Assembly: GCA_019671005.1 (NCBI GenBank)
Contig: CM033745.1
Span: 14,498,921 to 14,562,920, forward strand
Origin: Hibiscus mutabilis
Taxonomy: Eukaryota > Streptophyta > Magnoliopsida > Malvales > Malvaceae
Direction: 5' to 3'
Length of the DNA stretch: 64,000 nt
Shown here: piece by piece, positions 10,575 to 20,745 of the stretch
How the letters are laid out: every line of letters begins with the position of its first letter
How positions within the stretch are numbered: position 1 is the first letter of the stretch
The notes under the pieces: generated by a model
Told to the model about the DNA's origin: nothing
The model's input: the letters and a program-made list of their open reading frames with translations, nothing else
The model's database searches: none
Program-made: the position numbers and the translations under genes

Positions 10575-12085
10575 TGTTGCGCGTAATAAGTGCTCTGCAA
10601 TTGTGCAAGTGTACACGTCGCAAGTTATAGTATAAAAGATATCGTCTCCACAGGGATTGGTGCCACTTCAATAATCTAATCTCTTGCACTGTAAAAAGTA
10701 AAAGAACACAAGTAGAAGATTATTGGAGTTTAACTAACAACTAAACTAGAAAGCAAATAAGTAAAAAAAAAGATGTAATCAAATGAGAGAGAATGAGTCA
10801 GGTTATCATGAGTTGAGGTGTGATAGCCGATTGGATCGTCTTGGTAAAAGAGTGCAAGGGCAACTCAGTTGCCGTGGCAACTAGCACAGCGGGGTTGCCT
10901 TGGCAACTAATCGATGGTTGCTTGGGCGACTAGCTGGGCAACTACATGGGCGGCTGGGCAGCAACTTCAAGGTTCGGCGGAGCGTTCTTCAATGGTTTCT
11001 TCTTATCCCTAAGTCGAAACTCTAGCTATTTGTGCATGCCTTGATAATACATCCCTGCGTGAATCAAGGGTGAACAACAACCAATCTTGCGCTCCTCTTA
11101 GCCGTTGAAACCCTTAACTTATTCCTAAGCCGGATTAATCTTCACCATCAATAGATTGAATAAAGACCATACTCATTCGTTTCTTGAATCTAACTCTCCC
11201 GATATTAGATAAATAGATGAAGTTACGAGATCCTCTCCCAATTCACTCGCAAACAAGAAGAAAAACCAAGAATGAGTAAACCTTGAATTGAAAGTGCAAA
11301 CTCTTATTACCTAAACAAAATCCAATTGTTTCTCACAACCACAAAACAATATAACCTTAGCCAAATAGATTTAGTTCATGGCTAGGTTCCAAAGAAACAC
11401 AAGACAAAAAATTCCTAGCATAAACCTAATTGAACAAGAAAGAAAAAGATGAAGAATGGTTGAAGCCTTGTCGAAATCTCTCCTTGCTCTTGTCGAAATC
11501 TCCCTCCTCTCTTTGTCAAAATTTCTCTCCTTTCTCCCTTTGGAGTTGACGGCTTGGTCCTCAATTTATAGGGCTAGGTCAAAGTCTTTTTTTTGAGGAG
11601 GAAGTTAAGTTGAAATTAAATATCTTTAAAGAATATAATTCTTTATTATATTTAAATTCCTTCTAGAACTTCTCCTATCTTATTGGGATTTAATTTCTCT
11701 TTAACCTCTTCATGGAAATCAAACTCCTTTGGGTTTTAACTTTGCTCCATGTCATCTTGGACATATCTAGTCATCGATTTTGACTGCCATATCACCTTAT
11801 CCCTTATCGGCAATTGCCCTGGCAACTAGCTCGGCATCTCCTTCATGCATTGCCCTGGCAACTGGTTCCAGCCTTGCTTTGGCAAGTGATTCTGCACACA
11901 CACAGAAAACACACCAAAGCAGTATCTTTTTCCACAAAATTAAGCAAAATGTGAAATCAAGCTTGTCCACCAAGGAAACAATGCAAACATGCATGAATGG
12001 CTAATAATGCAACTAATAGAGCCTAAGTTTAGCAATGATATGAATAAAAAAAGGTGAATAAAATAGTACTTTTAGACACTTAACA
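10575..12085 (-). repeat. 5' LTR of Athila copy A
   Basis: This 1511-bp LTR is the partner of 211-1701. A conserved TATAAATT lies at 11563-11570. Full GTTGCCNNGGCAAC palindromes occur at 10868-10881 and 10894-10907, with one-mismatch copies near 11814 and 11849. The 3' side abuts ggtac, matching the left flank ggtat. Confidence 0.93.
11563..11570 (-). promoter_or_regulatory. Predicted LTR TATA box, copy A 5' LTR
   Basis: TATAAATT on the minus strand, in the same context as the other two Athila LTRs. It would drive transcription toward gag. Confidence 0.6.
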
Positions 12086-12621
12086 GGTACCATGGCCGTT
12101 AAAAAATAACGGAGATGATGACGTGATTTGGTATATCACAGTTTTAGTCTAAAACGCTTATATATAATATCAATTTAGTCCAAAATCTATCAATTTAAAA
12201 TGTCATCTTAATTTTGATTGAATTTTGTCTCATCCCTTTCCTACCCCCTTGTATTCTCGTCGGTATCCCAATCGTGGTATAGTCTTAAAGTTTTGATTGT
12301 CCCTAGTGTGTTTTTGAAACTCGAAAACTTAAAAACGTGTTCGACCGGAAGAAGAAGAAAAATGAGGAATTTACAATTTTAATTCAAAATTAAATTAATG
12401 TTTAAATTGATACAATTTTAGACTAAATTGATAGATTGTATAAGTTTTGAACTAAAATCGTTATTAACCCAAGCCACGTCACTATTTCCGTTAATTTTAA
12501 ACGGCGGAGGTACCAAAATAGAACAAAAATATAACATTAGGTACCATTTTGCTAAAAAAATATTTAGAATACCAAAACAATAACGTGTGTATAGTTAGGA
12601 TACTAAATATGTAGTTTTCCC

Positions 12622-14204
12622 TCTTTTTATGAGTAAAAATACAATTTTCATCACTCTATTTGATCATGATTCTTTTTATCACTCAACTTCTAAAATTTTG
12701 AATTTGATCACCCAATTTTGGAATTGCTAATATTTTGAGCACTGATTCGTTATATAAATAAGTGTGCGATGACATCACTTTTTCAATTTGAGTTGTTTTT
12801 TTTTTCTCTCCTTTTAAATTTCTTATTACTCTTCCCTGAAAACAAGTCATATTTTTTGTTCACTCCGACATAAATTCTGATTAAAGAAAGACACCATCTA
12901 AATCACATGCGAAACTCAATTCTTGGCACAATCGAACATTAAAAAACTATATAATAGAGTGATGAGGTAAACCTTTCTCGACCATTTCCTCTTTCATATT
13001 CATACTCAAATTTCTCATTATCTACCAACTTGGCCCCATCGTTGGAACCACTGCCACCCTTTCACCGTCACATCATCATCGTCGATTATAGTAGACAACA
13101 ACTAACAATTTAGCGATTATTTTGTAACTAAATTAAAGGTTTAATAATTATTTTGTAATTTTTAACAGTTTAGTGACCAAAAAGACCATTCTAGCATAAT
13201 TTAGTAATCATTTATGAACTTTACCCCACTTTTAAACACTTTTAAAATCTAAATGCAAAACTAATTTTTAATCTACTTTCAAATTATGTTATCTTCACTT
13301 ATTTAAGTGTTTAATTAGAAAAAATTGTACATTGAATTTTTTTTAAATGATTAGTTTTAGAGGGGAAGTAAGGGCTTAATTGAAAAAATTATACAAAAAT
13401 CATAAAAATTTAAAAATCTCATTAAAATTTTCAGAATTATGAAAAATTTTATAAAAACATATTATTTTTATTTATTTACTTTATCTAAAAAAATTCAAAT
13501 TATACTTGGCCATGTGTCGCTTATTGACGAAAAATGTCAATACAATCATAAATTATTTTTATTTATTCACTTTTAAAATGCACATTCAATAATTTATTCT
13601 CATGTTTTCGAGACTGGTGAATTTACTCAACTTCAAAATTGGCAAAAATTGTACCTAGGATTGCAAACTTGGAGGCTGATTGACTAGCTAAGCAAGGCAT
13701 TGGGTGATTACTTATGTGGTGCGGGGTTGGGGATTTGTTGATTGGTTAAGGGATTTGTATATGAACAATTACTGTTGGATCTTTTATATTATTAAAAAAT
13801 AATAGTGTAACTCTTTTCCTCATTCTGCTATCAGATAATGTATTCGGATACATCGAATGATATGAGGGAATTTTTAACGAGACCCTTAATTTTTATTAAA
13901 AAATGGAAAAAATTTTAAAGGGTGTTTAAATTAAAATATTTAAGTAAATTAATTATAACTTTAAAATTTTGAACTAAAATATTCACTTTTCGAACGTACA
14001 TGGATTAAAGTGACCATTTTTATAGCAGATAGATTAAAATAATCTTTTCACTATAATGCAGATATTTCAATATTTATTTTCATAGTTAAGAAATTAAAAT
14101 AAACTTCTAGATACAGTACAAATATTAAAATATTTTTATACTAGAAAGATTAAAATAAATTTCAAACATTATATAAAAATTTGAAATGTCTAGTGTGATT
14201 ACAA
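12622..14204. other. AT-rich intergenic stretch with a degenerate TIR element
   Basis: No gene is seen. The right part (about 13080-13235), read in reverse, begins 'ggggtaaagttcataaatg' and continues 'ggtcactaaactg'. This resembles the terminus of the TIR element at 23620-24807, so 12640-13235 is probably a related degraded element. The rest is simple A/T sequence. Confidence 0.5.
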
Positions 14205-14219
14205 AAAAGTATTTGTTCG

Positions 14220-14390
14220 TTAATCTTAAACTTTTTTTAATATTCTGGTGTGATTACATGATAGTATATGTTCTTTAATTTTAGCATTTTTTTAAAACAC
14301 ACACCGTGCGGACTATGCAGCTCGAATCTGAATCACCTAGGAAGAAAAACATCATATTTTACCACGAAGACCACTCAATGAATTCAATTT
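14220..14390 (-). mobile_element. SINE-like (tRNA-derived) copy, family 1
   Basis: On the minus strand an A-box-like GAGTGGTCTTCGTGG (14362-14376) is followed about 35 nt later by a B-box-like GATTCGAGC (around 14320-14332), then CACGGTGTGTGT and AATCACA. A second copy with the same order and spacing lies at 33645-33800. Paired pol III box remnants suggest a SINE; the ends are uncertain. Confidence 0.5.
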
Positions 14391-14504
14391 TAACCTTTCT
14401 AATAAGACACACTATACAAAACAAGTTGTTTGAACTTTTTTTGGTTGCCCTATCTGTTCTCTAGAGCTTTGCCCTTACTAATCTGAACCAACCCGCGTCA
14501 CACA

Positions 14505-14560
14505 CCGAGCCGTCTTTAGGGCCAGGGAAATAAGGGCGGCCGCCCAAGGCCCACTATCCC
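14505..14560. repeat. GC-rich terminus-like repeat shared with 34735-34783
   Basis: GGGCCAGGGAAATAAGGGCG followed by GCCGCCCAAGGCCCA matches the reverse complement of 34735-34783 closely. It is probably one end of a hAT-like non-autonomous element; the other end is not recognised here. Confidence 0.45.
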
Positions 14561-14659
14561 TGCCCAACCCCACAGCCCAAGAAACTAAGTTGTTGTATTT
14601 AGGAATGGATGAAAAGAAACACCCAGTTGGGTAACTTTGAGGGCCCACTGCCTATTATT

Positions 14660-14680
14660 TATATATATATATATATATAT
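14660..14680. repeat. (AT)n microsatellite
   Basis: About ten AT dinucleotides directly abut the chromovirus LTR at 14681. Confidence 0.9.
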
Positions 14681-15069
14681 TATCATGGGGCTAGACTCCT
14701 GCTAGCAAGCTCGTGCGGCCTTAGTCGCTTTCTCGGTCGAAACAACGGCTAAGTCACCTTAAAACTCTAAGTAAAAGAACTTAGAAAGTTGCAGAAACAA
14801 AAGAAACAAAGTGATGGCAAAAGACAAGAGAAATGAGTGAATACTTGAGTTGTATTACTCTGAGGTAAAAGCTTACAATCTGAAGTAAGTGATGAGTAAA
14901 TGAGTGGGGGTGAGCCTCCTTTTATAGTGAGAGCCCTCTACAATGAACGGTTCATATTACAATAGATCGACAGTCAAGATGAGAGTCTCTATCTTATCTA
15001 CAACATTTGAATTTCAAATAAAAGATATTGTTGGGGAATTATCTTTAATAAATAAATGATAATTTACTA
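14681..15069 (-). repeat. 3' LTR of chromovirus
   Basis: Homologous to 22612-22996 throughout. Terminal dinucleotides have decayed (plus-strand TATCAT.. where the partner has TGTCAC..). The inner boundary near 15069 is approximate. Confidence 0.82.
14919..14926 (-). promoter_or_regulatory. Predicted LTR TATA box (TATAAAAG)
   Basis: CACTATAAAAGGAGG on the minus strand, conserved in the partner LTR at 22850-22857. Confidence 0.6.
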
Positions 15070-15078
15070 TAGTAATTA

Positions 15079-16551
15079 CTATGCCTTAGCTAATTCACCA
15101 CGGTTGACGGGCCAACTTTCATGGGACATCTGGTAGGCCCAAAATATGGCAAAGAAAGTCTTGGGCTGCCATGATTGCACTTGTCTCATTCGCAGGCTTG
15201 CGGTCTGTGAAATTCTCCCCACTAGTTCTAGAGACACCCTCGTAATGCGGCTAAAATGGAACTTGTCAATCTGGTCTCGAAATTGCCATAAGGCTTCGGT
15301 AGGTTTCCAACTCCCCTCACTCTCAGGAAGTCCCTTCCACTGAACAAGGTACTCATGCCTTGGACTTTTCCCCACTTGATGAACGACGCTCTCTACATAG
15401 ATGGCTTCTACCTCTTTCTTTTATGAGACCTTCACTCCGACTAGCACTCGGTGCGACTTGCCTTGATCTGGATCCTCCTCATCTTGGTGATATGGCTTCA
15501 ACAAACTCACATAAAACACTGGATGATCTCGGATGGTTGGCGACAACTCCAATCGATAGGCCATGGTGCTTACCCTCTTCACAACTTTGAATGACCCCTC
15601 ATATCGTCGCACAAGCCCCTTGTGATTTGGTTTGTGCAAGATCCCAGTAAATTTGGAAAGGACTAGATTGCCAATATCAAAGTTCACATCATGACGCTTT
15701 TGATCTGCCCACTTCTTGGCCTGTTTTCCCACTTTACGCAAGCAAGTATGGGCTAAGTCATCAAGTTCATGCCACTCCTTGGCAAACTGAAATGTTGATG
15801 GAGTGACCCCCGGTACCCAGTAACAACCATGTTTAGTATAAGCACTACTACCTGGTTATAATCTCAAACGAACTCTAATTTTTTGTCTCGTTTTGCTGTA
15901 AATTGTAAGAAAACTGGGCCATATCTAATAGCTTCGGCCAGTCACGCTGCGTTGCACTCACATGGTGCCTCAAATAAATCTCAACGAGTGCATTCATTCT
16001 TTCGGTTTGCCCATCAGTCTGTGGATGAACACTCGTCGAAAAGTTCAAGTCTGATTCCATCAGCTTGAACAACTTTGTCCAGAACCTCCTAGTAAATCTC
16101 GTGTCCCGATCACTGATAACTGTCTTGGGAACACCCTAGTACTTCACCATGTACTTGAGAAAAAAAATGAGTTGTATCCTCGGCTGGGCACACTTTGGAT
16201 GCTGGAATAAATGTTGCATACTTAGAAAATCTAAAATCTATCAACGACCACCTTGATGCTAGATTTTCCATCAACAACTGGCAAACCGACTATAAAATCT
16301 ATGGAAACACTTTCCCATGGTCTTTCAATAATTGGCAAAGGTTGAACAATCTTGCTGGTATCTTCTTGTCTTGCTGGCACACAAGACAAGTCTTCACATA
16401 AGCCTCAACATCATTGCCCATGTGTTGCCAATAATAGTGCTTCGCTATTAAGGCCAATGTCTGGTGCATCCCTGGATGTCCTACCCACTTAGAATCGTGA
16501 CATTCCCTCATGATCTCCTTGCGTAGTCCCTCAAACTGAGACACATAGAAG
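15079..16551 (-). pseudogene. Chromovirus integrase with C-terminal chromodomain
   Basis: The C-terminal end of pol. The zinc-binding part (16544-16299) has RECHDSKWVGHPGMHQTL and CLVCQQDK (HHCC). The core includes STSVHPQTDGQTERMN with the catalytic Glu (16072-15875). The region between is frameshifted, so the two Asp motifs are only partly readable. The integrase C-terminal domain follows (15741-15421, LVLSKFTGI and a GSFKVVKRVS segment). The chromodomain (15375-15079) reads HEYLVQWKGLPESEGSWKP; chromodomains in this family steer insertion toward modified chromatin. Stops and frameshifts separate the blocks. The region ends at the Athila junction near 16551. Confidence 0.9.
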
Positions 16552-16606
16552 TGGTAAGGAAGGTAAGCTCGAAAAACCCTCTATTGAACAACCACCGATT
16601 CTTGAG

Positions 16607-18110
16607 TTGAAACAGTTGCCAAAGCAACTAAAATATGTTTACTTGGGAACCGATAATATATTGCCTATAATTATTTCCTCTAAGTTACAGCCTGAGCAGG
16701 AAAAGAAGTTGATCAAAATGTTGATGCTACACAAGAAGGTAATAGGGTGGACAATTTCTGACTTGAAGGGAATTAGCCTGGCAGTGTGCATGCACAAGAT
16801 TTTGTTGGAAGATGATCACAAACCTTCGATTGAGGCCTAGAGGAGACTGAATCATGCCATGAAAGGGGTTGTAATGAAAGAAATCATCAAGTGGCTTGAC
16901 GCCGGCATCATATACCCTATCTCTGATAGTACATGGGTAAGTCTGGTACAATGTGTAAGTATTGAAAACAATGAACTCATTCCAACCAGGACTGTGACCG
17001 GTTGGAGGGTTTGTATGGATTATCAAAAGCTAAACAAAGCCACTAGGAAAGATCACTTCCCATTACCCTTTATTGATCAAATACTTGACCGTCTTACAGG
17101 TAAAACCTTTTATTGTTTTCTTGATGGTTATTCAGGTTACAATCAAATTGCCATAGCACCAGAAGATCAAGAAAAGACAACTTTCACATGCCCATACGGT
17201 ACTTATGCTTTCTGAAAGATGTCGTTCGGATTGTGTAACGCCTCGACAACCTTCCAAAGATGCATGATGACACTCTTTTCAAACATGGTTGAAGACTTCC
17301 TTAAGATCTTCATGGATGATTTTTCCGTTTTTGGTAATGACTTCGACAGTTGCCTAGGCAATTTAGAAAAGGTGTTGGCAAGATGTGAAGAAACTGAATT
17401 AGTCTTTAATTGGGAGAAGTGCCATTTTATGGTAGATGAAGAAATAGTGCCCAAACACAAGATTTCATCCAAGGGAATTGAAGTAGACAAAGCCAAAGTG
17501 GACGTGATCGAGAGATTACCCCCACCAAGTTCGGTTAAAGGAATCCGAAGATTTTTTGGACATGCAGGTTTTTACAGGAGGTTCATTCATAATTTTTCTA
17601 AGATTACTAAACCCTTGTACAATTTGCTTGAACATGATAAAGTCTTCAATTTTGACGATTCTTGCACCCAAGAATTCGAAACCCTAAAGAAAAAGCTTAC
17701 CTCGGCACCCATTGTCGTTCCACCAGATTGGACGCTACCTTTTGAGCTCATGTGTGATGCAAGTGATTTCGCTGTAGGAGCAGTCCTAGGCCAACGCATA
17801 GGTAAGACCTTTCATGTGATATAATACGCTAGTAAAACTCTTAATAGTGCTTAAGTGAATTACACAACAACGGAGAAAGAGTTACTAGCCGTATTTTTCG
17901 CATTTGACAAGTTCTGATCCTATTTGATTTGTACAAAGGTAATTGTTCATACGGACCATTCGGCAATTAAGTATCTATTTGCTAAAAAGGATGTCAAACC
18001 TCATTTGATTCGTTGGATATTGCTTTTACAGGAGTTTGACATTGAAATTAAGGACAGGAAAGGAACAGAAAATCAAGTGGCCGATCACTTATCACGATTA
18101 GAACGCAATA
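16607..18110 (+). pseudogene. Athila reverse transcriptase and RNase H, copy B
   Basis: Same domain order as copy A: LDAGIIYPISDS, WRVCMDYQKLNK, FLDGYSGYNQI, FMDDFSVFGND (active site intact), DASDFAVGAV, a TEKELLAV block, HTDHSAIKYL and DHLSRLE. About 24 bp are missing after VSLVQCV relative to copy A, which removes the PKRGV-type block. Stops occur after DHKPSIEA, GTYAF, KTFHVI, near SA*VNY and FDKF; several are at the same codons as in copy A. Shared lesions suggest common descent from an already damaged copy or selective neutrality at those sites. Confidence 0.92.
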
Positions 18111-18164
18111 GGGAGGAGGACGCGGATTTAGAGATATATGATGCATTCCTGGATGAGCAACTGT

Positions 18165-18400
18165 TAGTTGCCTCGGCAACCATGGATGCGCATACCTCGG
18201 TCACCCCTAACGCCTCGGTAACCATGGATGTGCATGCCTCGGCAACCCTCGACGCTTCAGCAACTCCTGACGCACACGCTAAGGCAACCAAAGATACGCA
18301 CGCCTCGACAATTATAGACGCGTATACCTCAGCAACTCTAGACGCACACGCCTCGGCAATCTTGGAAGCAGTCTCCACGGTAGCACATGCCTCGGTAATA
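18165..18400 (+). repeat. In-frame minisatellite between RNase H and integrase, copy B
   Basis: Repeats encode SATMDAHT, SATLDAS, ATPDAHA and similar 6-12-residue units. A full palindrome GTTGCCTCGGCAAC lies at 18167-18180. This array is shorter than in copy A and its units have diverged, but it stays in the pol frame. Confidence 0.82.
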
Positions 18401-18428
18401 CCCGGGTATGCGGATTTAGTTAATTTCT

Positions 18429-19687
18429 TTGTTTGTGGTATTTTACCTTATGGCCTTACTCACCAAGGGAAGAAGCGGTTCTGCCATGATGCTAAGCATT
18501 ACTTTTGAGATGAGCCTTTTTTGTTTAAACAATGTGCATATCAGGTTATACGCCGATGTGTCCCTGAAGAAGAGCAGTAGGATGTACTCCGGCAATGTCA
18601 TTCTTCACCCTATGGATGACATTTTGGAGGAACACGTACCGCGGCCAAAGTTTTGCAATCCGATTTACATTGGCCAACACTGTACAAAGATGCCCAAGAG
18701 TTTTACAAGCAATGTGATCGTTGCCAGAGGACGAGCAATATCTCTAGATGACATGAGATGCCGCTCCAAAACATCATCGAGGTGGAATTGTTCGATGTAT
18801 AAGGGGTTGATTTTATGGGACCTTTCCCATCTTCATTCGGTAACTTCTACATTTTACTTATCGTTGACTACGTGTCTAAATGGGTTGAGGCAGCTGCAGT
18901 TCCCAACAACGATTCCAAGACCGTGCAACGATTCTTCCAGAAAAATATATTTAGACGGTTTGGGATGCCGAGAGCAATTATCAGCGATGAAGGCAAGCAC
19001 TTCGAAAACAAACTCATCGCCAAGATGTTACAATGCTTTGGTGTATCTCACAAGATTGCCACTGCATATCATCCACAAACAAACGGGCAAGCAAAAAATT
19101 CCAACCGGGAATTGAAGGGTATACTCGAGAAAGTTGTAAATCCCTCTAGGAATGATTGGTCAGTAAGACTAGATGACACACTTTGGGCATATCGCACTAC
19201 ATTCAAAACACCCTTAGGTATGTCTCCCTTCCGACTTGTTTATGGAAAAACATGCCATCTACCGGTGGAAATTGAACACAAGGCATATTGGGCAATCAAG
19301 ACCGTGAATATGGATTGGGAAAGTGCCGGACAAAAGCGTTTGTTGGGCTTCAACGAGATAGAAGAATTTTGTGCACTCGCCTATAACAATGCACATATCT
19401 ACAAGGAGAAAACAAAGCAATGGCATGACAAGAAACTATTGCCGCGGTAATTCATGCCAGGGCAACTAGTTCTCTTATTCAATTATCGGCTAAAACTTTT
19501 CCTAGGAAAACTAAAATCAAGATGGTCGGGACCAATCGAAGTTGTCAAACCATTCTCCCATGGTGTCGTGATAATCAAGTCCATCACTGACGAACATGAA
19601 TTCAAAGTTAACAGACAATGATTAAAGCACTACAATGGTGCCCATGTGGAACGTGACAAAGAAGTTGTCACCTTAGGAGATGCATGA
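18429..19687 (+). pseudogene. Athila integrase, copy B (catalytic Glu lost)
   Basis: The N-terminal part is frameshifted (18429-18815). The core (18815-19450) has the first catalytic Asp region DFMGPFPSS (a stop just upstream replaces the Trp expected before G[VI]D) and an intact ISDEGKHF second Asp. The catalytic Glu motif reads GQAKNSNRE, a Glu-to-Lys change. Copy A has the reverse state (Glu kept, second Asp lost). The C-terminal segment GPIEVVKPFSHGVV continues to about 19687, with stops after KLLPR and in the NRQ*LKHY segment. Confidence 0.9.
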
Positions 19688-20494
19688 GCATGCTCTCCTT
19701 TCGATATTTTCTTAATCTTTTTATTTTTTTATTTTTTTCAAACTATTTTTTTTTATTTTTGGGTTTTTTTTTCTTTCTTTATTTATTTTTGGAATTTTTA
19801 GGAGATAGTTTATTTTATTTTTCTTCATTATCTTTAGTTTCCAGGTTTTCTTTGTTTTCTTTTCCACAACAAGACTCGCAACCACCATGCTAAGGAAATT
19901 CACTGCCGACTGCTTGCCACGGCAACCACAACAGAGAATGCTTCGGCAACTACCTCAGCAGTTGTCACGACAACAGAAACTGGCGATGCCCAGGCAACAA
20001 CAATGGCTTCGGCAACTACTGATGCCCAAACATGGATCAAATCAAAGTAATGCTATTCACGCGGTACCAGCCACAAGCATTCAACCACCTATCCGACTAA
20101 CTCATTTCATTTAGTTTCTTTTAAGTTTTCTTTCACTTTTACATGCATTGAGGACAATGCTTCTCTCGAGTTTGGAGGGTGTTGGTTTCTAGTTAGTTTC
20201 ATGTTTAGTTGTATTCATCTTTAGCAATCACATATAGGTTGCATATGTTACTTGTCATGCCTTTAATTGGATTTAATTGCTTAAGACTTGTTGAATATCC
20301 AATGATGAATTTTTGTCACTGCATTTAATTGAAAGAACCTTTAATTTTAGGATTGCATGAAAAGAACTTAGAATTTTACTATGGTGCTGAATTTTTACAC
20401 GGTTGTGGCTTGTTGATTGAAAGAAACTTAGTGAACTTAGGTTGCTTAAAATTTGGGTAAATTTAAAAATTGAAAATTAAAAGTTAAATCCTTG
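19688..20494 (+). other. 3' non-coding region of Athila copy B (env-like ORF deleted)
   Basis: A T-rich run (19705-19870) is followed by a cluster of GGCAAC/GTTGCC halves (19900-20035). The conserved 'gcattgaggacaatg' block is at about 20145. In copy A roughly 2 kb more lies between the same landmarks, including the env-like ORF. No supported gene. Confidence 0.7.
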
Positions 20495-20690
20495 CTAGAG
20501 GTGCTAGAAACTGGCTCTAGTAGTAAATGCACTTTCTTGCTAGAGGTGCCTGAAACTGGCTCTAGTAGTTAATTCATATTAAAGAATCGCTAGAGGTGCC
20601 CGAAATTGGCTATAGTTGACTAAAATAAAATGACAAATTGCTTACTTTGCTAGAGGTGCCCGAAATTAGCTCTAGTGAAAATAAAAATAA
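20495..20690 (+). repeat. Four-unit hairpin tandem repeat, copy B
   Basis: Units of GCTAGAGGTGCC..GGCTCTAGT begin near 20498, 20540, 20590 and 20650. The 6-bp arms CTAGAG/CTCTAG are complementary. Conserved in position with copy A (1925-2125). Confidence 0.8.
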
Positions 20691-20732
20691 ATGCCCCGGT
20701 AATTAAATTGATAAAAGCCTATTATTGTTCAA

Positions 20733-20745
20733 AAGTTTGGGGGTG
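20733..20745 (+). other. Polypurine tract of Athila copy B
   Basis: AAGTTTGGGGGTG directly before the LTR, identical in core to copy A. Confidence 0.82.

Larger units (their letters stand above)
211..12085 (-). mobile_element. Athila-type Ty3/gypsy retrotransposon, copy A (near complete, decayed)
   Basis: The element has two 1.5-kb LTRs (211-1701 and 10575-12085) that start TGTTAAG and end GCGCAACA when read on the minus strand. Minus-strand order is 5' LTR, PBS, gag, protease, RT, RNase H, a coding minisatellite, integrase, an env-like ORF, hairpin repeats, PPT and 3' LTR. This order, the extra ORF after pol and the TGGTGCCGTTGCCGGGGA PBS are typical of the Athila lineage. Every ORF is broken by stops or frameshifts, so it cannot move by itself. 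It sits inside an older inverted-repeat element. A second, truncated copy of the same family lies at 16552-22279. Confidence 0.93.
98..12621. mobile_element. Long-TIR DNA element (MULE/MITE-like) split by Athila insertion
   Basis: The left arm (98-210) and right arm (12086-12621) are one element interrupted by the Athila copy. The right end, reverse-complemented, matches the left end from GGGAAAACTACATATTTA through the tract that reads 'ggtacc..aacatt..gttctattttggta'. The match resumes beyond the insertion, where both arms carry 'ggtacc..gccgtt..aacgg'. The inverted repeat is therefore about 150-200 bp. Without the insertion the element is about 650 bp, with no coding capacity. T-rich sequence on both sides (about 88-97 and 12622-12630) could be a degraded 8-10 bp target duplication, but this is ambiguous. 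Superfamily assignment is inference; a Mutator-like non-autonomous element is most likely. Confidence 0.75.

Noticed and set aside
10417..10689. 90-codon ORF crossing the PBS and LTR end of Athila copy A
   Set aside because: It spans untranslated landmarks. The real gag starts at 10364.
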